Source: Candidatus Rifleibacteriota bacterium | GTDB lineage: Bacteria; Riflebacteria; Ozemobacteria; Ozemobacterales; Ozemobacteraceae | Assembly: GCA_022704885.1 (NCBI GenBank) | Contig: JAKJFO010000028.1 | Span: forward strand, 6,014-31,835 | DNA: 25,822 nt | Reading direction: 5' to 3' | Shown: positions 8,244 through 15,198 of the stretch, piece after piece | Position numbering within the stretch: position 1 is the stretch's first letter | Layout of the letters: each line of letters opens with the position of its first letter | Notes under the pieces: generated by a model | What the model was told of the DNA's origin: nothing | Seen by the model: only the letters and a program-made list of their open reading frames with translations | Database searches by the model: none | Position numbers and translations under genes: made by a program

Positions 8244-8999
8244 ATGAAAACACAACCAGCAGCACTTGCCCGCGAAAAGGACCCCGAATCCGCTCAGAGC
8301 AAGACCGGCATTTCCGATGGTATCGCGCTCGAAGTTCCTGCTACTCTTCCTTTTGAGGGTTTTACCTATCTTAAAAAAGAGTGGATCGACCAGGAAGACG
8401 ACATCGAATCGGTAACTTTCGGAATGGCGCTTGGCCATCTCAACAGCCCCGTAAACTGGGAAAACACCCAGACATTCGTGATGATGCCCGAATGGGGAAC
8501 CTCGCCCCTGCGGCGTTCCTGGGTCGTGCGAATTCCGACGCATTTTGAAGGAGCTGAGCGCTATCTGTTTCATTACTTTTTTCAGATACGCTATACCAAT
8601 GGCAGCGAAAAGGTCAGTGACAACTTTACTCAGCTGATCATGCCGAAAACAGTTGAATATATCGACCACTCGGGTAGTTGCGTTCATATCCGTCTGCACT
8701 GGAGCCTCGGCAACTGGTCTTATCCTCAGGATACCGAGCTCGAAGTCGATGGCATCGAGTGGGGCAGCGATTTTTCGGTAAGCCATGTTGCTTATCGTTC
8801 TGGCGACCGGCTTTACGAACATGGTCGCCTGGCTGCTGTTAAAAAAATTGAAATGCCCAGGGTTTTCAGGGCGCAGATCTGGGCTCCACGCGGCGAAGAG
8901 ATCAATTATTGTTTCAATATGCTGTCAATCGACCATGAGGGTAATCTACAGCAAAAATGGGACAATAACTGTGGCGAAAACTTTAAGATGACTATATAA
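8244..8999 (+). CDS. Protein with two carbohydrate-binding-like domains
   Basis: This 251-residue protein has no signal peptide or membrane segment, so it is probably cytoplasmic. It starts behind AGGAAG. The C-terminal half is rich in Trp and Tyr and ends with WDNNCGENFKM, close to the WDNNxxxNY/F ending of starch-binding modules of the CBM25/CBM53 kind. The first half ends in a matching SDNFTQLIMP, and both halves carry a GHLNSPVNW or LHWSLGNW type Asn-Trp turn. I read this as two related beta-sandwich domains, possibly an internal duplication. Binding of glycogen or another intracellular alpha-glucan is an inference from that resemblance; no catalytic residues are visible. It has its own promoter and is followed 19 bases later by the isochorismatase-fold gene. 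Confidence 0.6.
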   Translation: MKTQPAALAREKDPESAQSKTGISDGIALEVPATLPFEGFTYLKKEWIDQEDDIESVTFGMALGHLNSPVNWENTQTFVMMPEWGTSPLRRSWVVRIPTHFEGAERYLFHYFFQIRYTNGSEKVSDNFTQLIMPKTVEYIDHSGSCVHIRLHWSLGNWSYPQDTELEVDGIEWGSDFSVSHVAYRSGDRLYEHGRLAAVKKIEMPRVFRAQIWAPRGEEINYCFNMLSIDHEGNLQQKWDNNCGENFKMTI

Positions 9000-9018
9000 G
9001 CCAGGAGATAATCAAACA

Positions 9019-9588
9019 ATGAGACATCCCGACATCCTTTCTCGTGAAGGCAGCATCCTGCTCATCTGTGACGTTCAGAAGAAGTGCATCAAACCGATTT
9101 ACAAAAAAGAAGCGATGATCAATAATGTGAAGTCGCTCGTGGCTTTCGCCGGTATGATCGGGCTGCCGATTCTCCTGACCGAACTGTCGCCGCAGAAGTT
9201 CGGCGGTACCATCGAGGAAATCAAAAAACTGGTGCCGAGACTCGAACCGATCAAGCGCAGCCGCTACAGTTGCTTCGGCAGCGAAGATCTGACTCTTCGC
9301 CTCGAAGCCATGAATACCAACACTCTGATTGTGGCAGGCATGGAAACCCACATCTCGATCTGCCCGACCGTTCTCGATGCCCTCAGCCGCGGCTATCGCG
9401 TGCATGTCGTACTCAACGCCACCAGCTCGACCAAAAAAGTTAACTGGCATGTTGCGCTCGACAAGATGCGCCGCGCCGGTGCTGTCATCACCACCATGGA
9501 AATCGTCATGCACGAAATGATCGGTCGTGTCGATGATCCGAACTACGACAAATTCATGGAACTGGCAAGGCGGGAACTCGACCTCTGA
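9019..9588 (+). CDS. Isochorismatase-family protein lacking catalytic Cys
   Basis: This 189-residue protein belongs to the cysteine hydrolase/isochorismatase superfamily. The opening strand with its Asp is clear (SILLICDVQ, D18), and so is the late GMETHI...T.LDALSRGY motif. In active cysteine hydrolases the residue six after that glycine is Cys (GxETxxC); here it is S113, with a Cys two residues later at 115. The general lysine falls at K79 or R80 in IKRSRYSCF, so that position may also be changed. It could be a non-catalytic member, or act through a Cys-independent mechanism as true isochorismatases (EntB, PhzD) do. The sequence does not name the substrate. AGGAG lies upstream, and its TGA overlaps the ATG of the P-loop ATPase gene. 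Confidence 0.82.
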   Translation: MRHPDILSREGSILLICDVQKKCIKPIYKKEAMINNVKSLVAFAGMIGLPILLTELSPQKFGGTIEEIKKLVPRLEPIKRSRYSCFGSEDLTLRLEAMNTNTLIVAGMETHISICPTVLDALSRGYRVHVVLNATSSTKKVNWHVALDKMRRAGAVITTMEIVMHEMIGRVDDPNYDKFMELARRELDL

Positions 9589-10325
9589 TGAATCTGCCCT
9601 TTGCCGACAATCCGGCACCGGCCACCTTTCTTATCGGTGGTACCGGTGCCGGTAAAACTGAACTGGCGCTCAACCTTTCGCTCTATAAAGCCCGGCGTTA
9701 CCAGAATGCAACCCTCATCGACTTCGACATAGTCAATCCGTTCTTTCGCGTACGCAAGCTGCGCAACGAAGTCGAAAAGCACAATGTCTCGGTCATCTGT
9801 CCGATGAGTCGGGTAGTTTCCGGTGATATTCCGGCACTGCCGGCCGCGGCCTGGGGAGCTGTCGAAGATCTTACGCTGCCGATCGTCTGTGATATCGGCG
9901 GCGGTGAACCCGGTCTGCGCCCGCTGGCGCGCATGAGCGAACTGGCCGCTGCCCGTGGTGCCAATGTTTTTTTCGTCATCAATCCTTTTCGACCCGGATT
10001 TGCGCGCCCCGCTGAAATGGCCGAGAATTTCCGACACATGTGCGGCCTCTGCGCGATGACGGTTACGCACATTGTCGCCAATCCCAATATTGGCAGCGAG
10101 ACCACCGTTGAACTGTTCAACGATGGATTGCAGCGCATACATGAATTTGCCAATGCTGCCGGCGTGCCGATCGCATTTGCCGTTGCCGCCGAAGGCCTCG
10201 CCCGCGATCTCGGCGCCAGCTGCGCCGATCTGCCCGGGTTCGCCGCACTGGCCGATCTGCCTCTGTTCGTTCTCGAACGATACTGGAGCGTTCCCTGGCA
10301 TTTCGGCACAACGCACGACGAGTAA
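9588..10325 (+). CDS. P-loop ATPase associated with 2-oxoacid oxidoreductase
   Basis: This 245-residue cytoplasmic protein has a Walker A GGTGAGKT (residues 17-24), a second acidic motif LIDFDIVNPFFR (43-54), and a Walker-B/switch-like VCDIGGGEPG (100-109). It resembles the SIMIBI/MinD-like nucleotide-binding proteins that, from my knowledge of anaerobe genomes, often sit beside ferredoxin-dependent oxoacid oxidoreductase genes. Here it lies 240 bases upstream of such an operon, on the same strand. It may be a maturation or metal-cluster insertion ATPase, or a regulator; this is inference. Its start overlaps the isochorismatase-like stop by one base, so the two proteins are probably made together. 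Confidence 0.7.
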   Translation: MNLPFADNPAPATFLIGGTGAGKTELALNLSLYKARRYQNATLIDFDIVNPFFRVRKLRNEVEKHNVSVICPMSRVVSGDIPALPAAAWGAVEDLTLPIVCDIGGGEPGLRPLARMSELAAARGANVFFVINPFRPGFARPAEMAENFRHMCGLCAMTVTHIVANPNIGSETTVELFNDGLQRIHEFANAAGVPIAFAVAAEGLARDLGASCADLPGFAALADLPLFVLERYWSVPWHFGTTHDE

Positions 10326-10361
10326 GCAGGTCGTTGTCTATCTGCGAGAAGCCGCTCGTCG

Positions 10362-10411
10362 CCCTGCGAAGCTCCAGCGCAGCAGGGTCTGGCGTAGTCG
10401 CAGAATCCACG
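10362..10411 (+). repeat. Small hairpin and dispersed repeat copy
   Basis: The gap after the P-loop ATPase holds CCCTGC at 10362-10367 pairing with GCAGGG at 10382-10387. Next comes a 20-base stretch, GCGTAGTCGCAGAATCCACG (10392-10411), matching 23479-23498 at 17 of 20 positions. I take it for one end of an intergenic repeat family. It has no T-run, so it is a poor terminator. Confidence 0.45.
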
Positions 10412-10464
10412 CAACAGAAAAGGCATGATGAATTTTGAAGGTGAATTGCTGTTTTTTGCAGCTT

Positions 10465-10498
10465 TATAATTGAAAAATTTACCGTTAAGTTGTATCTA
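10465..10498 (+). promoter_or_regulatory. Candidate promoter for 2-oxoacid oxidoreductase operon
   Basis: TTGAAA at 10470-10475 is 17 bases from TATCTA at 10493-10498. A perfect TATAAT at 10465-10470 overlaps the start of this, but no good -35 precedes it. The AT-rich island lies within a 240-base gap. It leaves a leader of roughly 60 bases before the first gamma-subunit gene, in which I see no clear riboswitch. Which of the two -10 boxes is used cannot be decided by eye. Confidence 0.4.
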
Positions 10499-10565
10499 TA
10501 TGTAAAACAGGTCGATGCGGCTTTCCTGCTGAATTTCGGCCTATCTGCAAGGAGATGGTAAAGAC

Positions 10566-11120
10566 ATGGGAAAGGAAACGGAAGAGATCATCATGGCCGG
10601 CTTTGGTGGCCAGGGCATACTTTTTTTAGGAAAAGTTCTGGCTGAAACTGGCATGATGACAGGGCAGAACGTCTCGTGGATTCCGGCTTACGGGCCCGAA
10701 ATGCGCGGCGGCACTGCTAACTGCTCGGTGGTCATTTCTAAACACGAGATCGCTTCGCCGATAGTTACTGAACCCGATACGCTGATTGCGATGAATATTC
10801 CGTCGGTCGCCAAATTCATCGACAAGATCAGACCGGGCGGCACCCTGATCTACAACTCATCACTGATCGATCAGAAAGAATTTCGTTCTGATATCAAAGT
10901 CTGCGCTGTTCCTGCCAATCAGCTCGCAGCCGAGGCCGGCAGTGATAAAACGGCAAATGTAGTTATGGCTGGCGCTTATGCCCGGTTCAGTGATATGATG
11001 AATTTCGACGCCTTTCTCAAGGCATTTCCGAGTCTGGTGCCCGCCAAAAAGAAAGATTTGCTCGAAATCAATCTGGCAGCACTCAAAAAAGGTTATGACT
11101 GCGCGAACAGCGCGCATTGA
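10566..11120 (+). CDS. 2-oxoacid:ferredoxin oxidoreductase gamma subunit (copy 1)
   Basis: This is the gamma subunit of a thiamine-diphosphate, iron-sulfur 2-oxoacid:acceptor oxidoreductase, which binds CoA and oxidises a 2-oxo acid to its acyl-CoA with ferredoxin as electron acceptor. The 184 residues begin with IIMAGFGGQGILFLGK, the family's glycine-rich signature, and contain YGPEMRGGTANCSV at about 42-55. AAGGAGA lies 10 bases before the ATG. It is the first gene of the operon; its paralogue closes the same operon at 13252. Gapless alignment by hand gives about 110 identities over about 172 positions. A single gamma is normal, so this copy may serve a different substrate or assembly form (inference). 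Confidence 0.9.
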   Translation: MGKETEEIIMAGFGGQGILFLGKVLAETGMMTGQNVSWIPAYGPEMRGGTANCSVVISKHEIASPIVTEPDTLIAMNIPSVAKFIDKIRPGGTLIYNSSLIDQKEFRSDIKVCAVPANQLAAEAGSDKTANVVMAGAYARFSDMMNFDAFLKAFPSLVPAKKKDLLEINLAALKKGYDCANSAH

Positions 11121-11143
11121 CCATATTCCGGAGGGAAGACAAA

Positions 11144-11356
11144 ATGTCAAAATGGGTTATCAATGAAAATCTCTGCAAGGGCTGCGGAATCTGCATTTCG
11201 CGCTGCCCTCTCAAGATTCTTGCTTTTGCCGATCATCTTACGGCCAAGGGCGTGCATCCTGCTGCCATCACAGATGAAGCCAAGTGCACCAGCTGTGCCA
11301 TCTGCGCCAGAAGCTGCCCCGATGTCGCAATCGAAATTTTTAAAGAAGAAAAATAA
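11144..11356 (+). CDS. 2-oxoacid oxidoreductase delta subunit (2[4Fe-4S] ferredoxin)
   Basis: This 70-residue electron-transfer subunit has two complete [4Fe-4S] motifs: C11-C14-C17-C21P and C48-C51-C54-C58P, each CxxCxxCxxxCP. It carries electrons from the thiamine-diphosphate centre to external ferredoxin. I chose ATG 11144 because CGGAGGGA lies 7 bases before it. A TTG at 11117 would add nine residues overlapping the upstream stop and has no family support. The gamma-delta-alpha-beta order is the common layout of four-subunit KOR/VOR enzymes. Confidence 0.93.
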   Translation: MSKWVINENLCKGCGICISRCPLKILAFADHLTAKGVHPAAITDEAKCTSCAICARSCPDVAIEIFKEEK

Positions 11357-11367
11357 GGAGTTGAGCA

Positions 11368-12453
11368 ATGGCTGAAAAGGTACTGATGAAAGGGAATGAA
11401 GCTATCGGCGAAGCAGCTGTGCGTGCCGGTTGCAGATACTATTTCGGTTATCCGATTACTCCGCAGTCTGAACTGCCGGCCTATCTGTCAAAGCGCCTGC
11501 CTGAAGTCGAAGGCGTTTTTGTGCAGGCTGAAAGCGAAGTCGCTGCAATAAATATGGTTTATGGCGCAGGCAGCGCCGGTGCCAGAGTTATGACCTCAAG
11601 CTCGAGCCCGGGCGTCAGCCTCAAACAGGAAGGCATCTCTTATATTGCCGGCGCCGAAATCCCCTGTCTGCTGGTTAATGTCGTGCGTGGCGGTCCCGGT
11701 CTCGGCAATATTGCGCCGGCCCAGTCAGATTACTGGCAGGCAACCCGAGGTGGTGGCCATGGCGATTATCGCACCCTCGTACTCGCCCCCAACTCAGTTC
11801 AGGAAATGGCCGATATGACCGTTGCCGGCTTTGAATTTGCTGACCGTTTCAGAAACCCGGTTTTGCTGCTCTCTGACGGCGTTCTTGGCCAGATGATGGA
11901 ACCGGTAACCCTGCCTGACCCGATCGATTACGATGTCAATTCCAAGAAATGGGCGCTCGGCTATAAAGGCAAAGACAAGTCAGAAAGAAACCTCTGCACT
12001 TCGATTTTCCTCGATGTCGATGAACTCGAAGAACACAACTGGCACCTCTACCAGAAATATCAGGTAATGACAGACCTGTTCAGCAAGGGCGAATACAAAG
12101 ATTTCGCCGTTGAAGAGCATCTCTGCGATGACGCCGAGATCATTCTCGTCGGCTACGGCATCATCTCGCGCATTCTCAAGACTGTTGTCGAAAAGTGCCG
12201 AAAACGCGGCATCAAGGCCGGCCTTGTTCGCCCGAAAGTGCTCTGGCCCTTCCCCTCACAGGTTTTCGAAAGACTTCAGCAGACTACCAACAATTTCCTG
12301 GTTGTCGAAATGTCATGCGGTCAGATGGTCGAAGATGTCAAGCTTGCAGTCAATGGCAAGAAGCCGGTATATTTCTTTGGCAGAACCGGCGGCACCATTC
12401 CCTCTGATTTCGAAATCCTCAACGAAGTCGACAAGATTGTCAGACCCGACTGA
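11368..12453 (+). CDS. vorB: 2-oxoacid:ferredoxin oxidoreductase alpha subunit (VorB-type)
   Basis: This is the alpha subunit, holding the pyrimidine-binding domain of the thiamine-diphosphate site. It has 361 residues and starts behind AAGGAG. YFGYPITPQSELPAYL (about 24-40) is the 2-oxoacid/CoA pocket motif. VQAESEVAAINMVYGAGSAG carries the glutamate expected to activate the cofactor. TSSSSPGVSLKQEGISY and RGGPGLG follow. The C-terminal 110 residues form the transketolase-C-like domain. The overall pattern best matches proteins annotated as VorB (3-methyl-2-oxobutanoate:ferredoxin oxidoreductase), but close homologues use 2-oxoglutarate or other oxo acids. Substrate specificity cannot be read from the sequence, so the symbol is a family label. 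It is followed 15 bases later by the beta subunit. Confidence 0.93.
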   Translation: MAEKVLMKGNEAIGEAAVRAGCRYYFGYPITPQSELPAYLSKRLPEVEGVFVQAESEVAAINMVYGAGSAGARVMTSSSSPGVSLKQEGISYIAGAEIPCLLVNVVRGGPGLGNIAPAQSDYWQATRGGGHGDYRTLVLAPNSVQEMADMTVAGFEFADRFRNPVLLLSDGVLGQMMEPVTLPDPIDYDVNSKKWALGYKGKDKSERNLCTSIFLDVDELEEHNWHLYQKYQVMTDLFSKGEYKDFAVEEHLCDDAEIILVGYGIISRILKTVVEKCRKRGIKAGLVRPKVLWPFPSQVFERLQQTTNNFLVVEMSCGQMVEDVKLAVNGKKPVYFFGRTGGTIPSDFEILNEVDKIVRPD

Positions 12454-12468
12454 AAGGAGCCAGGATAA

Positions 12469-13221
12469 ATGAAACAGGTATTTTCACGACCACAGAGCTT
12501 GAGCAAGAAGCCTTTCCACTACTGTCCCGGCTGCGATCACGGCGTAGTTCATCGCCTGATCGCTGAAGTCATCGACGAACTCGAAATCAAAGACCGCACT
12601 ATCGGCGTCGCGCCGGTTGGTTGCTCGGTTTTTGCCTATGATTATTTCGACCTTGATTTCAATCAGGCCGCACACGGCCGTGCTCCCGCAGTAGCTACCG
12701 GCATCAAACGCGTCAGACCGGAGTCGATTGTTTTCACCTACCAGGGTGACGGTGATCTCGCCGCTATCGGCACCGCAGAAATCATTCATGCCGCCAATCG
12801 CGGCGAAAACATCACTGTGGTGTTCATCAACAACGCCATTTACGGCATGACCGGTGGCCAGATGGCTCCGACCACGCTGATCGGCATGAAAACTCAGACC
12901 TCACCTTATGGCCGCGATGCCTCGACAGCTGGTAACCCGATTCACATGAGCGAAATCATCGCCACTCTCGAAAGCCCGGCTTACGTGACCCGCGTTACCG
13001 TAAACAACCCCGCCAATCTGATGAAGACCAAGAAAGCCATTTACAACGCTTTCAAGCTGCAGAAAGAGGGCAAGGGTTTCAGCTTCGTCGAAGTCGTATC
13101 GATCTGCCCGACCAACTGGGGCAAAAAACCGGTCGATTCACACAAATGGCTGACCGAGAACATGTTGCCGGTCTTCAAACTGGGTACTTTCAAAGATACC
13201 CACGGCGTCGAAAAATCCTGA
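12469..13221 (+). CDS. 2-oxoacid:ferredoxin oxidoreductase beta subunit (TPP-binding)
   Basis: This is the beta subunit, binding thiamine diphosphate-Mg and the proximal [4Fe-4S] cluster. It has 250 residues. The cofactor motif runs GDGDLAAIG (93-101) to NNAIYGMTGGQ (121-131). The four cysteines expected to hold the cluster are present: C19 and C22 in YCPGC, C52 in VGCS, and C213 in SICPTNWG. AAGGAG precedes the ATG. With delta's two clusters the enzyme would contain three [4Fe-4S] centres. The second gamma gene starts 30 bases downstream. Confidence 0.94.
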   Translation: MKQVFSRPQSLSKKPFHYCPGCDHGVVHRLIAEVIDELEIKDRTIGVAPVGCSVFAYDYFDLDFNQAAHGRAPAVATGIKRVRPESIVFTYQGDGDLAAIGTAEIIHAANRGENITVVFINNAIYGMTGGQMAPTTLIGMKTQTSPYGRDASTAGNPIHMSEIIATLESPAYVTRVTVNNPANLMKTKKAIYNAFKLQKEGKGFSFVEVVSICPTNWGKKPVDSHKWLTENMLPVFKLGTFKDTHGVEKS

Positions 13222-13251
13222 CAGCTCGCAATAACACCCTAGGAGGCGTAT

Positions 13252-13848
13252 ATGTCGTCAAAAGTTGAAAGAATTATTCTGGCAGGCTTCGGGGGCCAGG
13301 GCATACTATTTCTGGGAAAGGTGCTGGCTGAAACCGGTATGCATGCCGGTAAGCACGTGTCCTGGATTCCGTCATACGGCCCCGAAATGCGTGGTGGCAC
13401 GGCAAACTGCTCGGTAATTCTTTCCGAAAATGAAATTGCTTCGCCCATGGTGACCGTTCCTGATACGGTTATAGCCATGAACAGGCCTTCGGTTGCCAAG
13501 TTCAACCTCAAGATCAAGGCCGGCGGCATGCTCATGTATAACTCTTCTCTGATCGAACGCCAGGAATTCCGCGATGACATCAGACTCGTCGAAATCCCGG
13601 CCAGCGAAATCGCTGAAGAACTCGGCAACCCGCGCGTCGCCAATCTGGTCATGGCCGGAGCCTACTCGAAGTTCAGCAAGCTCATCACCTATGAAGATCT
13701 CGTTGCAGCTCTGCCCGGTCTGATGCCAGGCGGCAAGAAGGAAATGCTCGAGATCAATCAGGCTGCTTTCAAAAAGGGCTTCGATTACGTCGAAGAAAAG
13801 AAATACATGTTCGGTCGCTACGTTTACTCGGTGTTCAAAGGCATCTGA
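13252..13848 (+). CDS. 2-oxoacid:ferredoxin oxidoreductase gamma subunit (copy 2)
   Basis: This 198-residue paralogue of the first gamma subunit has the same IILAGFGGQGILFLGKVL start and the shared YGPEMRGGTANCSV block. The two match at about 110 of 172 aligned positions, so the duplication is old, not a recent copy error. It differs mainly in the middle (residues ~100-130) and has a longer C-terminus (ending YVEEKKYMFGRYVYSVF). AGGAGG lies 5 bases before the ATG, a stronger ribosome site than copy 1 has. A hairpin terminator 33 bases after the stop ends the operon. It may provide an alternative gamma for a second oxo acid (inference). Confidence 0.92.
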   Translation: MSSKVERIILAGFGGQGILFLGKVLAETGMHAGKHVSWIPSYGPEMRGGTANCSVILSENEIASPMVTVPDTVIAMNRPSVAKFNLKIKAGGMLMYNSSLIERQEFRDDIRLVEIPASEIAEELGNPRVANLVMAGAYSKFSKLITYEDLVAALPGLMPGGKKEMLEINQAAFKKGFDYVEEKKYMFGRYVYSVFKGI

Positions 13849-13881
13849 AATTTGTCTGCCGACTGTCAGTAGAAAGATTGC

Positions 13882-13913
13882 GAGGGGGCGCAGCTTCTGC
13901 GCTCCCTCTTGTT
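13882..13913 (+). terminator. Terminator after oxidoreductase operon
   Basis: A 12-base stem, GAGGGGGCGCAG (13882-13893) against CTGCGCTCCCTC (13897-13908) with one G-A mismatch and a three-base loop, is followed by TTGTT. It lies between the second gamma stop and rsfS. The short T run makes it moderate in strength, so read-through into rsfS is possible. Confidence 0.75.
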
Positions 13914-13929
13914 AACTCCGGAGGTTGCA

Positions 13930-14280
13930 TTGTCAAAGTCCAAAGCTGTTCCTGAATCAATCAAAATCGTTATCGATGCGCTCAAAGACAAAAAGGTCGA
14001 AGATCTTGTCGTTCTCGACCTCACCGGCCTGGTGCCTTATACCGACTACTTCATAATCGGCTCCGGCAACAGCAGTACGCATGTGCAGACTCTTGCCGAT
14101 ACGGTGGCCAAACTCATCAAAATCCCCAATGTTGGCGGTGTCAGGCTTGAATCCGACCAGGCCGCGAACTGGATACTGATTGACGGCGGCGATTTCGTGC
14201 TGCACATCTTTCAGCCCAAAGCCCGCAAGTTCTACAATCTTGAAGACCTCTGGGAAGACGCTCCACAGATCGAGGTGTGA
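13930..14280 (+). CDS. rsfS: Ribosomal silencing factor RsfS
   Basis: RsfS (iojap/DUF143) binds ribosomal protein L14 on the 50S subunit and blocks subunit joining when nutrients are short. I place the start at TTG 13930, giving 116 residues, because CGGAGG (13919-13924) is five bases upstream. A longer reading from TTG 13909 would start inside the terminator. Family features are TGLVPYTDYFIIGSGNSSTH and the late VLHIFQPKARKFYNLEDLW. The next gene, rsmE, begins 3 bases after the stop, so two ribosome-related genes are coupled. Confidence 0.93.
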   Translation: MSKSKAVPESIKIVIDALKDKKVEDLVVLDLTGLVPYTDYFIIGSGNSSTHVQTLADTVAKLIKIPNVGGVRLESDQAANWILIDGGDFVLHIFQPKARKFYNLEDLWEDAPQIEV

Positions 14281-14283
14281 TCG

Positions 14284-14988
14284 ATGGTTCCGCATGCCCG
14301 CGTAATCGAGCCTTCGCTCGAAGGCGCTCTCGACGCTGACAATCGTCATCGTCTCGAACGCGTTCTTCGCCTGCGCGAAGGCGATGAGTTCGTAATCACC
14401 GACGGCTGTGGCCATGAAGCGACTGCGGTTCTCGGCCGTAACGGTTCATACCGTGCCAGCGAATGGCAGACTCCGCAGCGCGAACCGGCGCTTAGAGTGA
14501 CGGTTTTTGCCGCAATCTCGAAGGGCGAACGCTTTGAATGGCTCATCGAAAAAGCGGTCGAAATGGGCGTCGTCAAGATCGTGCCATTGCTCGTCGAACG
14601 CTGCGTCGTCAAAAGCCCCGGCGCCGCCAAGGTCGAACGCTGGCGCAAGATCGCTGCCACTGCCATGATACAGTGCGGCGGCTGCCTGCTGCCCGAAGTC
14701 ACTGACCCGTCATCGCTCGCAGACTTGCCGGCTCCCGGTGCTGATACCACGCCGATTTTGCTGCACGAAGAAGCCCTTTCGGTTTCTCTGCACGAGTTGC
14801 CGGCACATCCCGAACGCAGCTCGATCTGGTTGGCCTCAGGTCCCGAAGGCGGCTTCTCCGACCGCGAAGTGAACCTGCTGCTTGATAAAGGCTGGCAGCC
14901 GGTCTGGCTCGGTCGCCGCCTGTTCAAGACCGACACCGCCCCGACCATCGCCCTCGCCAACCTGCTCGCCCGCAGCTGGTTCGGCTGA
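14284..14988 (+). CDS. rsmE: 16S rRNA m3U1498 methyltransferase RsmE
   Basis: RsmE methylates N3 of U1498 in 16S rRNA, using S-adenosylmethionine and a SPOUT-type trefoil-knot fold. It has 234 residues, a normal length. The N-terminal PUA-like part includes HRLERVLRLREGDEF (about 20-35). The SPOUT core contains KAVEMGVVKIVPLLVERCVV and the diagnostic GPEGGFSDREV beginning at residue 186. The final knot motif LGRRLFKTDTAPTIAL is a variant of the usual LGxRILRxETA. Its ribosome site (CGAGGTG) lies in the end of rsfS. Confidence 0.93.
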   Translation: MVPHARVIEPSLEGALDADNRHRLERVLRLREGDEFVITDGCGHEATAVLGRNGSYRASEWQTPQREPALRVTVFAAISKGERFEWLIEKAVEMGVVKIVPLLVERCVVKSPGAAKVERWRKIAATAMIQCGGCLLPEVTDPSSLADLPAPGADTTPILLHEEALSVSLHELPAHPERSSIWLASGPEGGFSDREVNLLLDKGWQPVWLGRRLFKTDTAPTIALANLLARSWFG

Positions 14989-15011
14989 TTGTTAAAATAT
15001 ATGTTGTGTCT

Positions 15012-15025
15012 GCCGCTGCAGCGGC
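15012..15025. repeat. Perfect 14-base palindrome
   Basis: GCCGCTGCAGCGGC reads the same on both strands and could form a five-pair hairpin with a TGCA loop. It lies between rsmE and the 35-residue ORF, three bases before its AAAGGA ribosome site. It could be an operator or a translation-affecting hairpin. No T run follows, so it is not a typical terminator. Confidence 0.5.
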
Positions 15026-15040
15026 CGAAAGGATCTGACC

Positions 15041-15148
15041 ATGGGAAAATGCAAATGCGGCAAAAGTAAAAAAGACAAGTGCGACGGCAGCTGCAAAAAA
15101 GACAAGAAAAAAGACAAGAAAAAAGACAAAAAAGACAAGAAAAAATAG
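15041..15148 (+). CDS. 35-residue Cys/Lys microprotein with CDGSC motif
   Basis: A 36-codon frame, below common ORF cut-offs, starts at ATG 15041 with AAAGGA seven bases upstream. Residues 1-18 read MGKCKCGKSKKDKCDGSC. They have CxC at 4-6, Ser at 9, and CDGS at 14-17 followed by Cys 18. This is like a CDGSH iron-sulfur motif (CxCxx[ST]xxxPxCDGSH), but one residue shorter, without the Pro, and with Cys in place of His. The tail, residues 19-35, is only Lys and Asp in KKDKKKDKKKDKK style. Four cysteines could bind an Fe-S cluster, zinc or another metal. The protein is strongly basic. Good ribosome site and ordered motif support a real gene; expression is untested. Confidence 0.6.
   Translation: MGKCKCGKSKKDKCDGSCKKDKKKDKKKDKKDKKK
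15095..15145 (+). repeat. A-rich tandem repeat within the microprotein
   Basis: Units of AAAAAAGACAAG (12 bases, four codons KKDK) repeat two to three times with a shortened last unit. They encode the Lys/Asp tail. Runs of A of this length are prone to replication and transcription slippage, so tail length may vary between strains. Confidence 0.7.
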
Positions 15149-15198
15149 TCTGTAAACCCTCGCACAAAGCCACCGAGCCACAAAGAAGAACAATAAAG

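Noticed and set aside
9543..10426. Two long minus-strand frames (257 and 242 codons) opposite the P-loop ATPase
   Set aside because: Both mirror a coding strand with intact Walker motifs. They arise from GC-rich codon bias.
10501..10565. Possible riboswitch or attenuator in the leader before the first gamma gene
   Set aside because: I found no conserved riboswitch core, no terminator/antiterminator pair and no leader peptide with codon runs.
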